From assembly GCF_009795715.1 (NCBI RefSeq), contig NZ_WTCR01000004.1, forward strand, positions 310,001 through 374,000: DNA of 64,000 bases, in the 5' to 3' direction. Both the position numbers and the translations under genes were made by a program. Below, piece by piece: positions 17,844 through 27,381 of the stretch. The stretch comes from Labilibaculum euxinicum (GTDB lineage Bacteria > Bacteroidota > Bacteroidia > Bacteroidales > Marinifilaceae). The notes beneath the pieces are model-generated. The model made no database searches. It had not been told where the DNA came from and saw only the letters and a program-made list of their open reading frames with translations. Each line of letters starts with the position of its first letter. The stretch's first letter is position 1.

Positions 17844-18083
17844 TGTGTTACTTTTTAGGATTATTAATTGTTTGTTTTGATTCACACAAACTTATGATTA
17901 CCAAGGAATAAATCCTAACAAAATAACAATTCATTAACAATATTTCTTTCCATAATACATGGAAAAAAATGAAATTAAATATCCATTGGTTTTGATGCCG
18001 GTAATTGAAAAAATCACTACTTTAGAAATTGAAGTAATAAAAAGTAACATTCGAACTACTTTAGTAACCATTCGCGCACAATA

Positions 18084-18097
18084 CCGTAATATTACGG
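18084..18097. promoter_or_regulatory. Perfect 14-bp palindrome upstream of the hybrid kinase (possible operator)
   Basis: CCGTAATATTACGG is a perfect palindrome 57 nt before the hybrid kinase start codon, in an otherwise A+T-rich gap. Its position suits a repressor or activator site. The cognate protein is unknown. Confidence 0.35.
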
Positions 18098-18154
18098 ATA
18101 ATAAGAACACACAAACAAAATTGTTCATAAAGTATTTAATACGGTTCAAACACT

Positions 18155-21100
18155 ATGCTCACAAGATTTACACGATTTAAAGACTGGAAGATTAAATCCA
18201 AGCTGCTTTTGCTGACTCTTCTAACACTTTTAAGTATCCTTTTCTTAAGTTTGACTTCAAACTATTTTTTCAACACAAACAAAACTCTTGATTTAATAAT
18301 TAATGGCGTACGTGTTCATCAAACTCTACTACAAAATGCCACTGAGGAACTTTATAATTTCAAAATTTCGAAAGACGTTGAACATCTTGAAAGATCTGCC
18401 GAATATTTAACCCGGGCAAACCATTTAGCTGAAGACTTTATACAAATCAACAATGACTTCACATTCAAAAGCGATGATGAAATAGCAAACGATCTGTTCA
18501 AGAATTTTCCTGAAATCTATAATAATGAGATTAATAATGCCAGACTTTTAGTGAATCGCTTAAAAATACTGAAAACACTAAACAACAGCAACATTAAAGA
18601 CACGAGAATTCATGCAAAAAAAACCCTTGATCTTGTTGAAAAAATAAAAAATGAATTACTTACAAAAAGAGAAAATATAAACCTTGATACAACAAAAATA
18701 CAGCTAAGCGAGATTAAACAACACTATACAGAAATTAGTTCTGTTCTTAGTAATTTAGCGGAAAAAACCAATTCTGCATTAATGTGGGTGATGCTCGGAA
18801 TTGCTTTACTCCTTGCAATTACAATTCTGCTATTGTCAAGATATATTTCCAAATCAATTTCTGTTCCTGTTCAACAAATGGTGAACAATTTTAAACTTAT
18901 TGCCAAAGGTAACTTTCGCACTCCTTTAAGTATTAATTCAAAAGATGAAATTGGTGCTTTAGCTAATTCTTTCGACATTATTCAACAAGATTTTCAGAAT
19001 GTTGTTAACTACACACAAAAAGTTGCACATGGAGATTTAAGCGTAAGTCTTACGCCTAAATCCAAAGAAGATGAATTATCAACCTCTTTAAATCAGATGG
19101 TGAAAACCCTTAAGGATGCAAAAACCATAAATGATGAAACGTCATGGTTTAAATCTGGTGTGAATCAATTGAATGGAGTTCTTCAAGGGGATCAAAATTT
19201 AAATGAAGTTTCGGACAACTCTCTTATATTCATGACTGAATTTTTAAGTGCTGAGCTTGGTGCAATTTACGTTTATCAGGAAGAAAATCAGAATTTATCA
19301 CTTACTGCTTCCATTGGTATACCCAATAAAAATCAATACAAAAATATTAGATTAGGGCATGGCTTACTTGGTCAGGTAGCTCGAACAAAAAAACTAAAAC
19401 ACATTAAAGATGTTCCTGAAGATTATTTTACAATTTTCTCTGGAACGGGGGAAATAAAACCTACCAACATTGTTATTGTTCCATTAATTTTTAACAGCAC
19501 CCTTTGGGGTGTAATGGAATTAGCATCGATTAAAAAGATCAGCGAATCGGAAATTGAATTCATTAAAGCTGTTCGTGAAAGTATTACTGTGAAAATTGCC
19601 TCAACATTAGCTCGCGTCCGACTGGAGAATTTATTAGATACTACTCAGAAGCAAGCAAGCGAATTACAGGTTCAGCAAGAAGAACTTCGGGTGGCCAACG
19701 AAGAATTAGCTGAACAAACTAAAATACTAATTGATAACGAAAAAAAACTTCAGGTTCAGCAGGAAGAGTTGAGAGTTGCCAACGAGGAATTGGAGGAACG
19801 AACCAACCAATTGGAGATTCAAAAAGACGAAATTCAAAGCAAGAACATTAGCTTATCCCAAACACATGAAAAGTTAGAAACGAAAGCACGCGAATTGGAG
19901 CAAACAAGTCAGTACAAGACTGATTTCCTTGCAAATATGTCTCACGAATTGAGAACTCCATTAAATAGTTTACTTATTTTATCAAATCTTCTCGCGAAAA
20001 ACAAAAAGGGTAATTTAGATGATGAAGATATTGAATCAATCGAAATTATTAACAAAAGCGGCAAGGATCTGCTTCAGCTTATTAATGAAATTCTGGACCT
20101 TTCGAAAATTGAAGCAGGGAAAATGACTGTTCATTTCGAAAATCTGGGTTCCGACAGTATCGCGCAGGAAATATTAATGAATTTTAAACATCAGGCTGAA
20201 AAGAAAAAAATAAATTTCACCATCGATATTGAAGAGGATTTCCCAAAAACAATAGAAACAGACCAATTGCGTTTAGCTCAAATCTTAAAAAATCTTTTAT
20301 CGAATGCATTCAAGTTCACTTCGAAAGGTACTATTTCTGTAACTATGAGAAAGCTTACTGATCAGGAAATAGTGCGACGAGATGATTTAAAAGAAATTGA
20401 AACATGTGCTTTTGTTGTTACTGATACCGGAGTAGGAATACCAGACCAAAAGAAAGATGCTATTTTTGAAGCATTTCAACAAGCCGACGGGAGTACTTCC
20501 AGAAGATATGGCGGCACAGGATTAGGCTTGTCTATTTCAAAAGAATTGGCCAGAATGCTGGGTGGCGAAATCCATGTGGAAAGTGAATCTGGAAAAGGAT
20601 CTACTTTCACTTTACTATTACCGGTGAAACAATCTGTTAAAACCGTTCAAAACTCTGCTTTAGAGTTGCAGGAGAAAGACTTGCAGCCTGATGAAGAAAA
20701 ACATATTGTTCTTCCTCTTTTCATTGATGATGATCGAGATATTCCACATACAGGTTCTACTGTAGTAATTATTCATCCCGACAAAAAAGAAGCAAGTTTA
20801 TTGTACTACCAAATTCACGAAAGCAGTTTTCACGCTTTGGCTGCCTCAAATGTTGAAGATGCAATTTTACTCATTGAAGCTCATCAACCTTCGGCAATAA
20901 TCATAGGAGTAGAATTACTGATGAAAAATGGCGAAACAGAATTGGATCGGTTAAGATCACACCCGTTCGCATCTAATTTGCCAATTCATATCGTAAATCC
21001 TGTAGAGGGAATCAGAGAAAGGGAAAAAAATGTACTGCCAACTGTTAAAGCTACAGATTTCTCGAGTGCCATTAAAAAAATTCAAAAAGAACTATTTTCA

Positions 21101-21901
21101 GAATCTAAAAAAATCTTAATCGTTGAAGATGATTCGTTTACCCGAAAAATTATTAGAACACTTTTAAAATCAACAAATGCTGAAATAGAAGAAGTTTCTA
21201 CTGGAATTGAAGCCTTTAAGCTAATTAGAGAAAATAGTTACGATTGCGTAATATTAGATTTAGGTCTGCCTGATTTCACAGGGAATGAACTGCTGACCAA
21301 GCTGTCCGAAGCCAATATAATTATACCAAACACAATTATTTATACAGGTAAAGAATTATCACGGGAAGAACACCGGCAACTAAGCAAATACACCAATTCG
21401 ATTATTTTAAAAGGATTAAAATCCGATGAACGATTAATGGACGAAGTCACCCTCTTTCTGCATCATGTTGCAACAACAATTCCCGATAATCCTAAAATTA
21501 AGGTTACCGAAATAGATGATTCTATTTTTAAAGGAAAAAAAGTACTGGTTGTTGATGATGAAATCAGAAATATTTTTGCACTGGGCAAAATACTTGAAGA
21601 TAAAGAAATAGAGGTTTTTGAAGCTGAGAATGGTAAAATTGCAGTTGATGTTTTAAAAGAAAACAAAAACGTAGATTTAGTACTTATGGATATTATGATG
21701 CCGGAAATGGATGGTTATGAAGCCATGACTATAATTCGAAAAACTCCGGGAATTAAAAATATTCCGATTATTTGCCTGACTGCCAAGGCAATGAAAGAAG
21801 ATTATGAAAAGGCAATTTCATCGGGAGCAAATGATTATTTATCAAAACCAATAGATGAAAATAAATTGTTTTCAATGTTAAAAATTTGGCTTTACAACTA
21901 A
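18155..21901 (+). CDS. Large membrane hybrid histidine kinase (4HB-HAMP-GAF-HisKA-HATPase-REC-REC-REC)
   Basis: 1248 residues. TM1 (16-36) and TM2 (about 210-228) bracket an all-helical periplasmic sensor resembling MCP four-helix bundles. HAMP follows, then GAF (about 350-480), a coiled coil with two copies of LQVQQEELRVANEEL, HisKA (about His595, NMSHELRTPLNS) and an HATPase (NLLSNAFKFT, DTGVGIPD, GGTGLGLSIS). Three receiver-like modules come last: the first (about 865-975) lacks the acidic pocket and phospho-Asp; the second (about 987-1100) has VEDD and LDLGLPD; the third (about 1128-1245) has VDDE and MDIMMPEMDG. It heads the kinase-kinase-CheR-CheB cluster and probably relays to its neighbour. 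Confidence 0.93.
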   Translation: MLTRFTRFKDWKIKSKLLLLTLLTLLSILFLSLTSNYFFNTNKTLDLIINGVRVHQTLLQNATEELYNFKISKDVEHLERSAEYLTRANHLAEDFIQINNDFTFKSDDEIANDLFKNFPEIYNNEINNARLLVNRLKILKTLNNSNIKDTRIHAKKTLDLVEKIKNELLTKRENINLDTTKIQLSEIKQHYTEISSVLSNLAEKTNSALMWVMLGIALLLAITILLLSRYISKSISVPVQQMVNNFKLIAKGNFRTPLSINSKDEIGALANSFDIIQQDFQNVVNYTQKVAHGDLSVSLTPKSKEDELSTSLNQMVKTLKDAKTINDETSWFKSGVNQLNGVLQGDQNLNEVSDNSLIFMTEFLSAELGAIYVYQEENQNLSLTASIGIPNKNQYKNIRLGHGLLGQVARTKKLKHIKDVPEDYFTIFSGTGEIKPTNIVIVPLIFNSTLWGVMELASIKKISESEIEFIKAVRESITVKIASTLARVRLENLLDTTQKQASELQVQQEELRVANEELAEQTKILIDNEKKLQVQQEELRVANEELEERTNQLEIQKDEIQSKNISLSQTHEKLETKARELEQTSQYKTDFLANMSHELRTPLNSLLILSNLLAKNKKGNLDDEDIESIEIINKSGKDLLQLINEILDLSKIEAGKMTVHFENLGSDSIAQEILMNFKHQAEKKKINFTIDIEEDFPKTIETDQLRLAQILKNLLSNAFKFTSKGTISVTMRKLTDQEIVRRDDLKEIETCAFVVTDTGVGIPDQKKDAIFEAFQQADGSTSRRYGGTGLGLSISKELARMLGGEIHVESESGKGSTFTLLLPVKQSVKTVQNSALELQEKDLQPDEEKHIVLPLFIDDDRDIPHTGSTVVIIHPDKKEASLLYYQIHESSFHALAASNVEDAILLIEAHQPSAIIIGVELLMKNGETELDRLRSHPFASNLPIHIVNPVEGIREREKNVLPTVKATDFSSAIKKIQKELFSESKKILIVEDDSFTRKIIRTLLKSTNAEIEEVSTGIEAFKLIRENSYDCVILDLGLPDFTGNELLTKLSEANIIIPNTIIYTGKELSREEHRQLSKYTNSIILKGLKSDERLMDEVTLFLHHVATTIPDNPKIKVTEIDDSIFKGKKVLVVDDEIRNIFALGKILEDKEIEVFEAENGKIAVDVLKENKNVDLVLMDIMMPEMDGYEAMTIIRKTPGIKNIPIICLTAKAMKEDYEKAISSGANDYLSKPIDENKLFSMLKIWLYN

Positions 21902-21983
21902 CTATACTTTTAAAATAGATTCAATTAAAGCAGAAAATCAGTACCAAACAAAATACAATTGGACAACAAACAATAACAGGAAA

Positions 21984-23579
21984 ATGAAAAAAGACAAAAT
22001 ATTAATCGTTGATGACAAGGAAGAAAATTTGATAAGCCTTGAAAGAATTCTTAGCGATTTTGATGTTGAATTTGTTCGTGCATCATCTGGAGAAGATGCC
22101 CTAAAATATACTCTGAAAGATGAATTTGCAATGGCTGTTCTTGATGTGCAAATGCCAGAAATGGATGGCTATGAAACCCTCGAATTAATGAGGCAGCGAA
22201 AGAAAACCAAGTATTTACCGGTGATCTTTGTTTCTGCAATTCATCAAAGCGATTTACACATCATTAAAGGAATAGAAACCGGAGCTGTCGATTTTATTCC
22301 GAAACCTATTATTCCTGAAGTTTTGAAAGGAAAAGTAAGTGTATTTCTGGATTTATATCGTCAGCGTAAAGAATTGGATTTGCTGCTGGTCTATTTAGAA
22401 AAAAAGAATGAGGAACTTATCATTGAAAAAAATAAAGCTGAGGAAGCGACCCGATCAAAATCATTATTTTTGGCAAACATGTCACATGAAATTCGTTCTC
22501 CGATGAATGGAATCTTAGGTCTTTCAAAACTTTTACTGCAATCCGAACTCAATTCAGAGCAAAAAGAGATGCTTGATGTGATGGCTAGATCAGGTGAAAA
22601 TTTAATTCAAATTATTAATGATATATTAGATTACTCGAAAATTGAAGCAGGACAAATTGAAATTGAGGAGATTGATTTTGATATCCGAAAAGTAACCGAC
22701 ACAATTTTTCATCTTTTAAATTATAAAGCCATTGAAAGAGAAATTGAATTTAAAATTGAGGTGGATGAAATCATTCCTGAAAATTTAATAGGAGACTCAT
22801 TTCGTTTAAATCAAGTACTCATGAATTTGACAAATAATGCAATCAAATTCACACAAAACGGTTCTGTTACCCTATCTATAAAATGCATTGAAAAATCGAA
22901 AGAGCATGTGTCTTTATTCTTCACCATTAAAGATACCGGTATTGGAATATCAAAGGATGCACAAAAAAAACTATTTAGAGAATTCACCCAATCAGACAGT
23001 TCAATCACCAGGGAATATGGAGGAACAGGTCTTGGCCTTGCCATTTCAAAAAATATTACTCAATTAATGGGCGGAAAAATTATTGTAGAAAGCGAACTGG
23101 GAGTTGGTTCAGAATTCATGTTCGAATTGAAATTTGGATGCAAAGAAAGAAAAGAAAATATGCCCATTCATCAAAACATTACACTCCCTTCTAACTTATC
23201 GATACTCGTAGCTGAGGACAATCCAATAAACCAAAAAGTGGTTACACTCACCCTTCGAATGATGGGATTAACTTGTGACATTGCAAAAAATGGCGTTGAA
23301 GCTCTTGAGTTGTATAAAAAAAACCGTCATCAAATTATTCTTATGGACATGCAGATGCCTGTTCTTGATGGAATTAGCGCCACCGAAAAAATTAGAAGCT
23401 TCGAAATTTCTGAAACTATTGATGAACCGACATATATTGTTGCTCTTACAGCCAATAGTTTTATCGAAGACAAACAAAAATGTACTGAAGCCGGCATGAA
23501 CGATTTCCTGACTAAACCATTTAAAGAAGCTGATCTTAGAAAAATTTTGAGTCAGGCGTCGAAAAGCATCGCACAATAA
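21984..23579 (+). CDS. Soluble hybrid kinase (REC-HisKA-HATPase-REC)
   Basis: 531 residues with no membrane helix. The N-terminal receiver has VDDKEEN and phospho-Asp54 (LDVQMPEMDG). A coiled linker leads to HisKA with His168 (NMSHEIRSPMNG) and HATPase motifs NLTNNAIKF, DTGIGIS, FTQSDSSITREYGGTGLGLAIS. The second receiver (about 405-525) has AEDNPINQK and MDMQMPVLDG. A kinase flanked by receivers suits an intermediate in a multistep phosphorelay, presumably fed by the membrane hybrid kinase 82 nt upstream. It is followed 3 nt later by cheR. Confidence 0.92.
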   Translation: MKKDKILIVDDKEENLISLERILSDFDVEFVRASSGEDALKYTLKDEFAMAVLDVQMPEMDGYETLELMRQRKKTKYLPVIFVSAIHQSDLHIIKGIETGAVDFIPKPIIPEVLKGKVSVFLDLYRQRKELDLLLVYLEKKNEELIIEKNKAEEATRSKSLFLANMSHEIRSPMNGILGLSKLLLQSELNSEQKEMLDVMARSGENLIQIINDILDYSKIEAGQIEIEEIDFDIRKVTDTIFHLLNYKAIEREIEFKIEVDEIIPENLIGDSFRLNQVLMNLTNNAIKFTQNGSVTLSIKCIEKSKEHVSLFFTIKDTGIGISKDAQKKLFREFTQSDSSITREYGGTGLGLAISKNITQLMGGKIIVESELGVGSEFMFELKFGCKERKENMPIHQNITLPSNLSILVAEDNPINQKVVTLTLRMMGLTCDIAKNGVEALELYKKNRHQIILMDMQMPVLDGISATEKIRSFEISETIDEPTYIVALTANSFIEDKQKCTEAGMNDFLTKPFKEADLRKILSQASKSIAQ

Positions 23580-23582
23580 GAT

Positions 23583-24425
23583 ATGAATCCAAACCTACTT
23601 GAAAATCTCGAAAATATCGATATAGAAATTCCTTTGTTTCTTGAGGCAATATTTCAGAAATATGGTTACGACTTTAGAGATTATTCAACCGCACATATCA
23701 AAAGGCGTTTAATGCATCGTATGGCAATTGGAAGATTTGAAACAATTTCTCAGATGCAGGATAAAATTCTTCGGGATAAAAGCTTTTTTATCAGCTTACT
23801 GGAAGATCTATCCATAAACGTTACCGAAATGTTTCGCGATCCGGAATTCTATTCCTCCTTTCGTGAGCATGTTGTGCCAAATTTAAGAACCTACCCGTTT
23901 ATTAAAATCTGGCATGCCGGATGTGCAACCGGTGAAGAAGTTTACTCGCTTGCAATTCTTTTAAAAGAAGAAAATCTGCTTGACAGATGTCAGATTTATG
24001 CTACAGATTTTAATCGAAGAGTTTTGGATATTGCTAAATTAGGAATATACCCAACTCAAGATCTTGGAAAATTTAGTCGAAATTACCTCGAAGCCGGCGG
24101 TAAGGGGAAACTTTCCGACTATTATACTCTTAAATACGGTTCTCTTAAACTGGATCAATCTCTTTCAAAAAAAGTCGTTTTTGCTGATCACAATTTAGTA
24201 ACCGACAATGTTTTTGCTGAGGTTAATTTAATCCTATGCAGAAATGTCTTAATCTACTTTAATAAAGATTTACAAAATAAAGTGATCGACTTATTCTACA
24301 AAAGTTTATCATCAAGCGGATTTTTGTGTTTGGGTACAAAAGAGAGCCTTCGTTTTACGCAATTAGAAAGCAATTTTGCCAATATCGATTCCTCACAAAA
24401 AATATATAAAAAGAGAATCAATTAA
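23583..24425 (+). CDS. cheR: CheR-type protein-glutamate methyltransferase
   Basis: 280 residues, standard CheR length. An N-terminal helical domain (IKRRLMHRM) precedes the SAM-binding domain: the NVTEMFRDPEFYSSF motif, HAGCATGEEVYSL (SAM pocket) and ILCRNVLIYF. It transfers methyl groups from SAM to glutamates of coiled-coil signalling proteins. It starts 3 nt after the hybrid kinase gene and overlaps cheB by one base (TAATG). No chemoreceptor, cheA or cheW is in the window, so the substrate may be one of the neighbouring kinases. Confidence 0.93.
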   Translation: MNPNLLENLENIDIEIPLFLEAIFQKYGYDFRDYSTAHIKRRLMHRMAIGRFETISQMQDKILRDKSFFISLLEDLSINVTEMFRDPEFYSSFREHVVPNLRTYPFIKIWHAGCATGEEVYSLAILLKEENLLDRCQIYATDFNRRVLDIAKLGIYPTQDLGKFSRNYLEAGGKGKLSDYYTLKYGSLKLDQSLSKKVVFADHNLVTDNVFAEVNLILCRNVLIYFNKDLQNKVIDLFYKSLSSSGFLCLGTKESLRFTQLESNFANIDSSQKIYKKRIN

Positions 24426-24991
24426 TGTTTAGAGCTGCTGTTATAGGTACGTCTTATGGAGGTTTAGATGCTTTAAAAGCCATTATTCCCCATCTGTCAA
24501 AAGATTTTCCTTTGGCTGTTTTTGTTGTACTTCATATTGGTGATAATAAAAACGATTCCTTCATTCGATACCTAAAAAAACAGAGTAAAGTAAAAATAAA
24601 AGAGGCCGAAGAAAAGGAAGAAATAAAACCCGGAACGGTTTATTTTGCCCCCCCAAACTATCATATGCTAATAGAAAACGATTCTACCATTGCTTTATCT
24701 GCTGATCCTAAAATACATCATTCGAGACCATCAATTGATGTTTTGTTTGAATCGGCAGCCTGGCACTTTAAAAATCAATTGGTTGGTATTCTCTTAACCG
24801 GATTAAATAAGGATGGTGCCCATGGAATAAAAGAAATTCAAAAATATGCTGGAATTACTATCGTTGAAGATCCAGAAACAGCTACTGCTACAATAATGCC
24901 TGCTTCGGCCATTGAAATAATGAAACCAGACTACATCTTACCCTTAGACCAGATTTCAAAAAAAATAATCGAATTAAGTGAACTATATTAA
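24425..24991 (+). CDS. cheB: CheB-type protein-glutamate methylesterase (no receiver domain)
   Basis: 188 residues, only the catalytic domain. The catalytic triad is visible as Ser10 (GTSYGG), His37 (VVLHIG) and Asp130 (LNKDGAHG). It removes methyl groups that CheR adds. Canonical CheB has an N-terminal receiver; here regulation may come from the hybrid kinases' separate receivers. It overlaps cheR by one base and ends the cluster. Confidence 0.92.
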   Translation: MFRAAVIGTSYGGLDALKAIIPHLSKDFPLAVFVVLHIGDNKNDSFIRYLKKQSKVKIKEAEEKEEIKPGTVYFAPPNYHMLIENDSTIALSADPKIHHSRPSIDVLFESAAWHFKNQLVGILLTGLNKDGAHGIKEIQKYAGITIVEDPETATATIMPASAIEIMKPDYILPLDQISKKIIELSELY

Positions 24992-25115
24992 GCTGATAAT
25001 AGAACCTATAGCCGGATTTATTTATAAATAAGCTCCAAAACATTTCAGATTATATTGGAGTAAGATATAAATCATTATTTTTCCCGAACTTTCCGCAATA
25101 ACTAATTCGAAGAAA

Positions 25116-25658
25116 ATGCCAACTAATATAGAGATTAAAGCTTATTGTGAAAACAAGGAGAAAATTAGAAAAATACTTTTGTCAATTGGCGCCGGGTGCA
25201 ACAGAACTGATCACCAAACAGACACTTACTTCCATTCCAAATCAGGCATACTAAAGTTCAAAGAAGGATCTATCGAAAATATGCTAATCCATTACATTAG
25301 GGAAGACAAAAAAGGATCTACTGAAAGTCAGGTTCACCTTTATCCAACAAATCCTGATTCTACTTTAAAAGAAATTCTTGCAAAGACTTTAGGTACAAGG
25401 TCTGTAGTCGAAAAAACAAGAGAAATTTATACTAAAGATAATGTGACATGCCATATCGACACTGTTAAAGGTTTAGGTGATTTTGTTGAAATCATAGCCA
25501 AAGATAATGATGGCAGCATATCAATAGATAAATTGCAGGAACAATGCAATCAATATATTAAAACCCTAGAAATCAATGCAAAATATTTAATATCAGAGTC
25601 ATACTCCGATCTGCTACAACAGAATAATCTTTTTAGTCAGATTTTAGTTGATGAATAA
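25116..25658 (+). CDS. CYTH-domain protein (class IV adenylate cyclase-like / triphosphate tunnel enzyme)
   Basis: 180 residues. The N-terminus NIEIKAYC matches the start of CyaB-like CYTH proteins. YFHSKSGILKFKEG supplies the basic strand and GLGDFVEII the late acidic strand. CYTH enzymes bind triphosphates in a beta-tunnel; members are adenylate cyclases, thiamine-triphosphatases or tripolyphosphatases. The usual ExExK is NxExK here, as in many CyaB-like homologues, and the usual acidic residue after GLGDFVE is Ile, so activity is uncertain. It is 124 nt after cheB on the same strand, possibly unrelated to it. Confidence 0.8.
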   Translation: MPTNIEIKAYCENKEKIRKILLSIGAGCNRTDHQTDTYFHSKSGILKFKEGSIENMLIHYIREDKKGSTESQVHLYPTNPDSTLKEILAKTLGTRSVVEKTREIYTKDNVTCHIDTVKGLGDFVEIIAKDNDGSISIDKLQEQCNQYIKTLEINAKYLISESYSDLLQQNNLFSQILVDE

Positions 25659-25744
25659 TATTTCTACCGAATCAGTAATATTTTTTTTACTTATATCATA
25701 GAACAATTTAGTAACTTTAAAATAGAATCTAAAGCTGCGTATTG

Positions 25745-26182
25745 ATGCTCCAATTTGAATTTGATATACGGAACCATAAAATTAACAATAACGAATCGAG
25801 AGGAATACAACTTGCCTTGGGTATTTCCTTTTTGATTTGCACCGCATTATTTTTTGTATTTATCAACTATCTTGATTTCTTTCCTTTTAGCGAATATCTT
25901 GTACTTGTTTTGATAATTGCTTCGCTTTATTTTATTGGTTTACTTTTAGGTTGTAAATTTCTTTACCCGAAAGAATATTTAACTATTAACGCCAGAAAAT
26001 TAACTTATAAAACCGGGTGGGGAAATAAAGAGCTGAAAATTTACTTAAAGGATATTAAAGATTTTACAATTACAGATCACAAACTAATTATTGTACTAAA
26101 AAGCAAAGAAAAAATACCAATCAATCTCTGCTATTTTAGTGATAATGCAATTACGGTACTAAAAAACTATTTGAATGTATAA
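25745..26182 (+). CDS. Small membrane protein with two helices (hypothetical)
   Basis: Starting at the ATG at 25745 (an in-frame TTG just before it is less likely) gives 145 residues. Two hydrophobic helices (about 22-43 and 50-71) are followed by a soluble C-terminal domain of beta-rich character (LTYKTGWGNKELKIYLKDIKDFTITDHKLIIVLKSKEKI) resembling the PH-like domains of bacterial membrane proteins. I do not recognise the family. A bidirectional terminator follows directly. Confidence 0.7.
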   Translation: MLQFEFDIRNHKINNNESRGIQLALGISFLICTALFFVFINYLDFFPFSEYLVLVLIIASLYFIGLLLGCKFLYPKEYLTINARKLTYKTGWGNKELKIYLKDIKDFTITDHKLIIVLKSKEKIPINLCYFSDNAITVLKNYLNV

Positions 26183-26211
26183 AAACGGAAGACTTTAATT
26201 TCTTCCGTTTT
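26182..26211. terminator. Bidirectional terminator between the small membrane protein gene and tsaD
   Basis: Arms AAAACGGAAGA (26182-26192) and TCTTCCGTTTT (26201-26211) form a perfect 11-bp stem with an 8-nt loop. The A and T ends give U tracts on both strands, which suits the two convergent genes. Confidence 0.8.
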
Positions 26212-26218
26212 CTATTTG

Positions 26219-27241
26219 TTATTTAATGGTCATTCTGGCAAAAGGAGCGGTGTCCTGCTCCACAAATTCCTTTTTAAGAAATTTAAAATACCCGGTAATT
26301 GCGATCATAGCAGCATTATCGAGAGAATAACCAAGCTGAGGAATAAAAACTTTCCACTTGAACTTTACGGCTGCCTCTGTCAATGCTTTTTGCAATCCGG
26401 AATTAGCTGAAACTCCTCCGGCAATAGCCACTTGCTTAATCCCGGTTTCTTTTGCTGCTTTTTTAACTTTGTTCATTAAAACATCAACAATTGTGTATTG
26501 CAGCGATGCACACAAATCATTCATATTTTCCTCTATAAAATTCGGATTTTCCTTTATCCGATCGCGAACAAAGTACAAAAATGATGTTTTAAGACCACTG
26601 AAACTATAGTTTAAGCCTTGAATTTTTGGCCGGCTAAATTCAAACGCAAGAGGATTTCCTGATTTTGCATTACGATCAATAATCGGACCTCCCGGATAAG
26701 GCAATCCCATCACTTTGGCACATTTATCAAAAGCCTCTCCTGCTGCATCATCAATGGTCTCCCCAATTACTTCCATCTCTAAATGATCTTTGACAACAAT
26801 AATTTGAGAATTACCGCCGGACACAAGCAAAGCCAAAAAAGGAAAGTCAGGATGTTCGTATTTGTTCTTTAAATCATCAATAAAATGTGCAAGGATATGT
26901 GCCTGAAGATGATTCACCTCGATTAGAGGAATATTTTTAGAAAGAGCAAAACCTTTGGCAAAGGAAGTTCCAACCATTAATGACCCCAGCAAACCCGGTC
27001 CTCTTGTAAAAGCAACTGCATCAATCTCATCGGCAGTAACACCTGCTTTTTGCATGGCTTGATGAACCACCGGAATTATATTCTGCTGATGTGCCCTGGA
27101 AGCTAACTCCGGAACCACTCCGCCATAATCCATGTGTACATCCTGGTTGGCTGTGACATTTGAATAAATTACTCCATCCTTTAATATTGAAGCAGAAGTA
27201 TCATCGCATGACGACTCAATTCCTAATATAGTAATACTCAT
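26219..27241 (-). CDS. tsaD: tRNA threonylcarbamoyltransferase TsaD
   Basis: 340 residues, the usual length. With TsaB and TsaE it transfers the threonylcarbamoyl group to A37 of ANN-decoding tRNAs (t6A). Metal-binding H111 and H115 lie in NHLQAHILAHF. LGIESSCDDTS opens the ASKHA fold, AGGVSANSGLQ and LDNAAMIA near the C-terminus complete the nucleotide site. It is divergent from the TamB gene. Confidence 0.97.
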   Translation of the reverse strand: MSITILGIESSCDDTSASILKDGVIYSNVTANQDVHMDYGGVVPELASRAHQQNIIPVVHQAMQKAGVTADEIDAVAFTRGPGLLGSLMVGTSFAKGFALSKNIPLIEVNHLQAHILAHFIDDLKNKYEHPDFPFLALLVSGGNSQIIVVKDHLEMEVIGETIDDAAGEAFDKCAKVMGLPYPGGPIIDRNAKSGNPLAFEFSRPKIQGLNYSFSGLKTSFLYFVRDRIKENPNFIEENMNDLCASLQYTIVDVLMNKVKKAAKETGIKQVAIAGGVSANSGLQKALTEAAVKFKWKVFIPQLGYSLDNAAMIAITGYFKFLKKEFVEQDTAPFARMTIK

Positions 27242-27352
27242 TAAATTTTATTTAAATCAGAATAAAAATGGCTTTACACACTTAAATGGTTAAAAAAATC
27301 AAAAATCTCTTGAAACACTATATTAAGGTGTAAAAATCTTCTTCTTTTTAGC

Positions 27353-27360
27353 TAATTTTG
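27353..27360 (+). promoter_or_regulatory. -7 element upstream of the TamB gene
   Basis: TAATTTTG matches TAnnTTTG. A transcript would begin near 27367, before the first codons that look like coding sequence (about 27373-27382). The -33 region is weak. Confidence 0.4.
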
Positions 27361-27381
27361 TGCATCTCATAAAAAAGCAAA

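Noticed and set aside
17959-18180. 73-residue open frame upstream of the hybrid kinase
   Set aside because: It overlaps the kinase start and the palindrome region and its sequence resembles chance translation.
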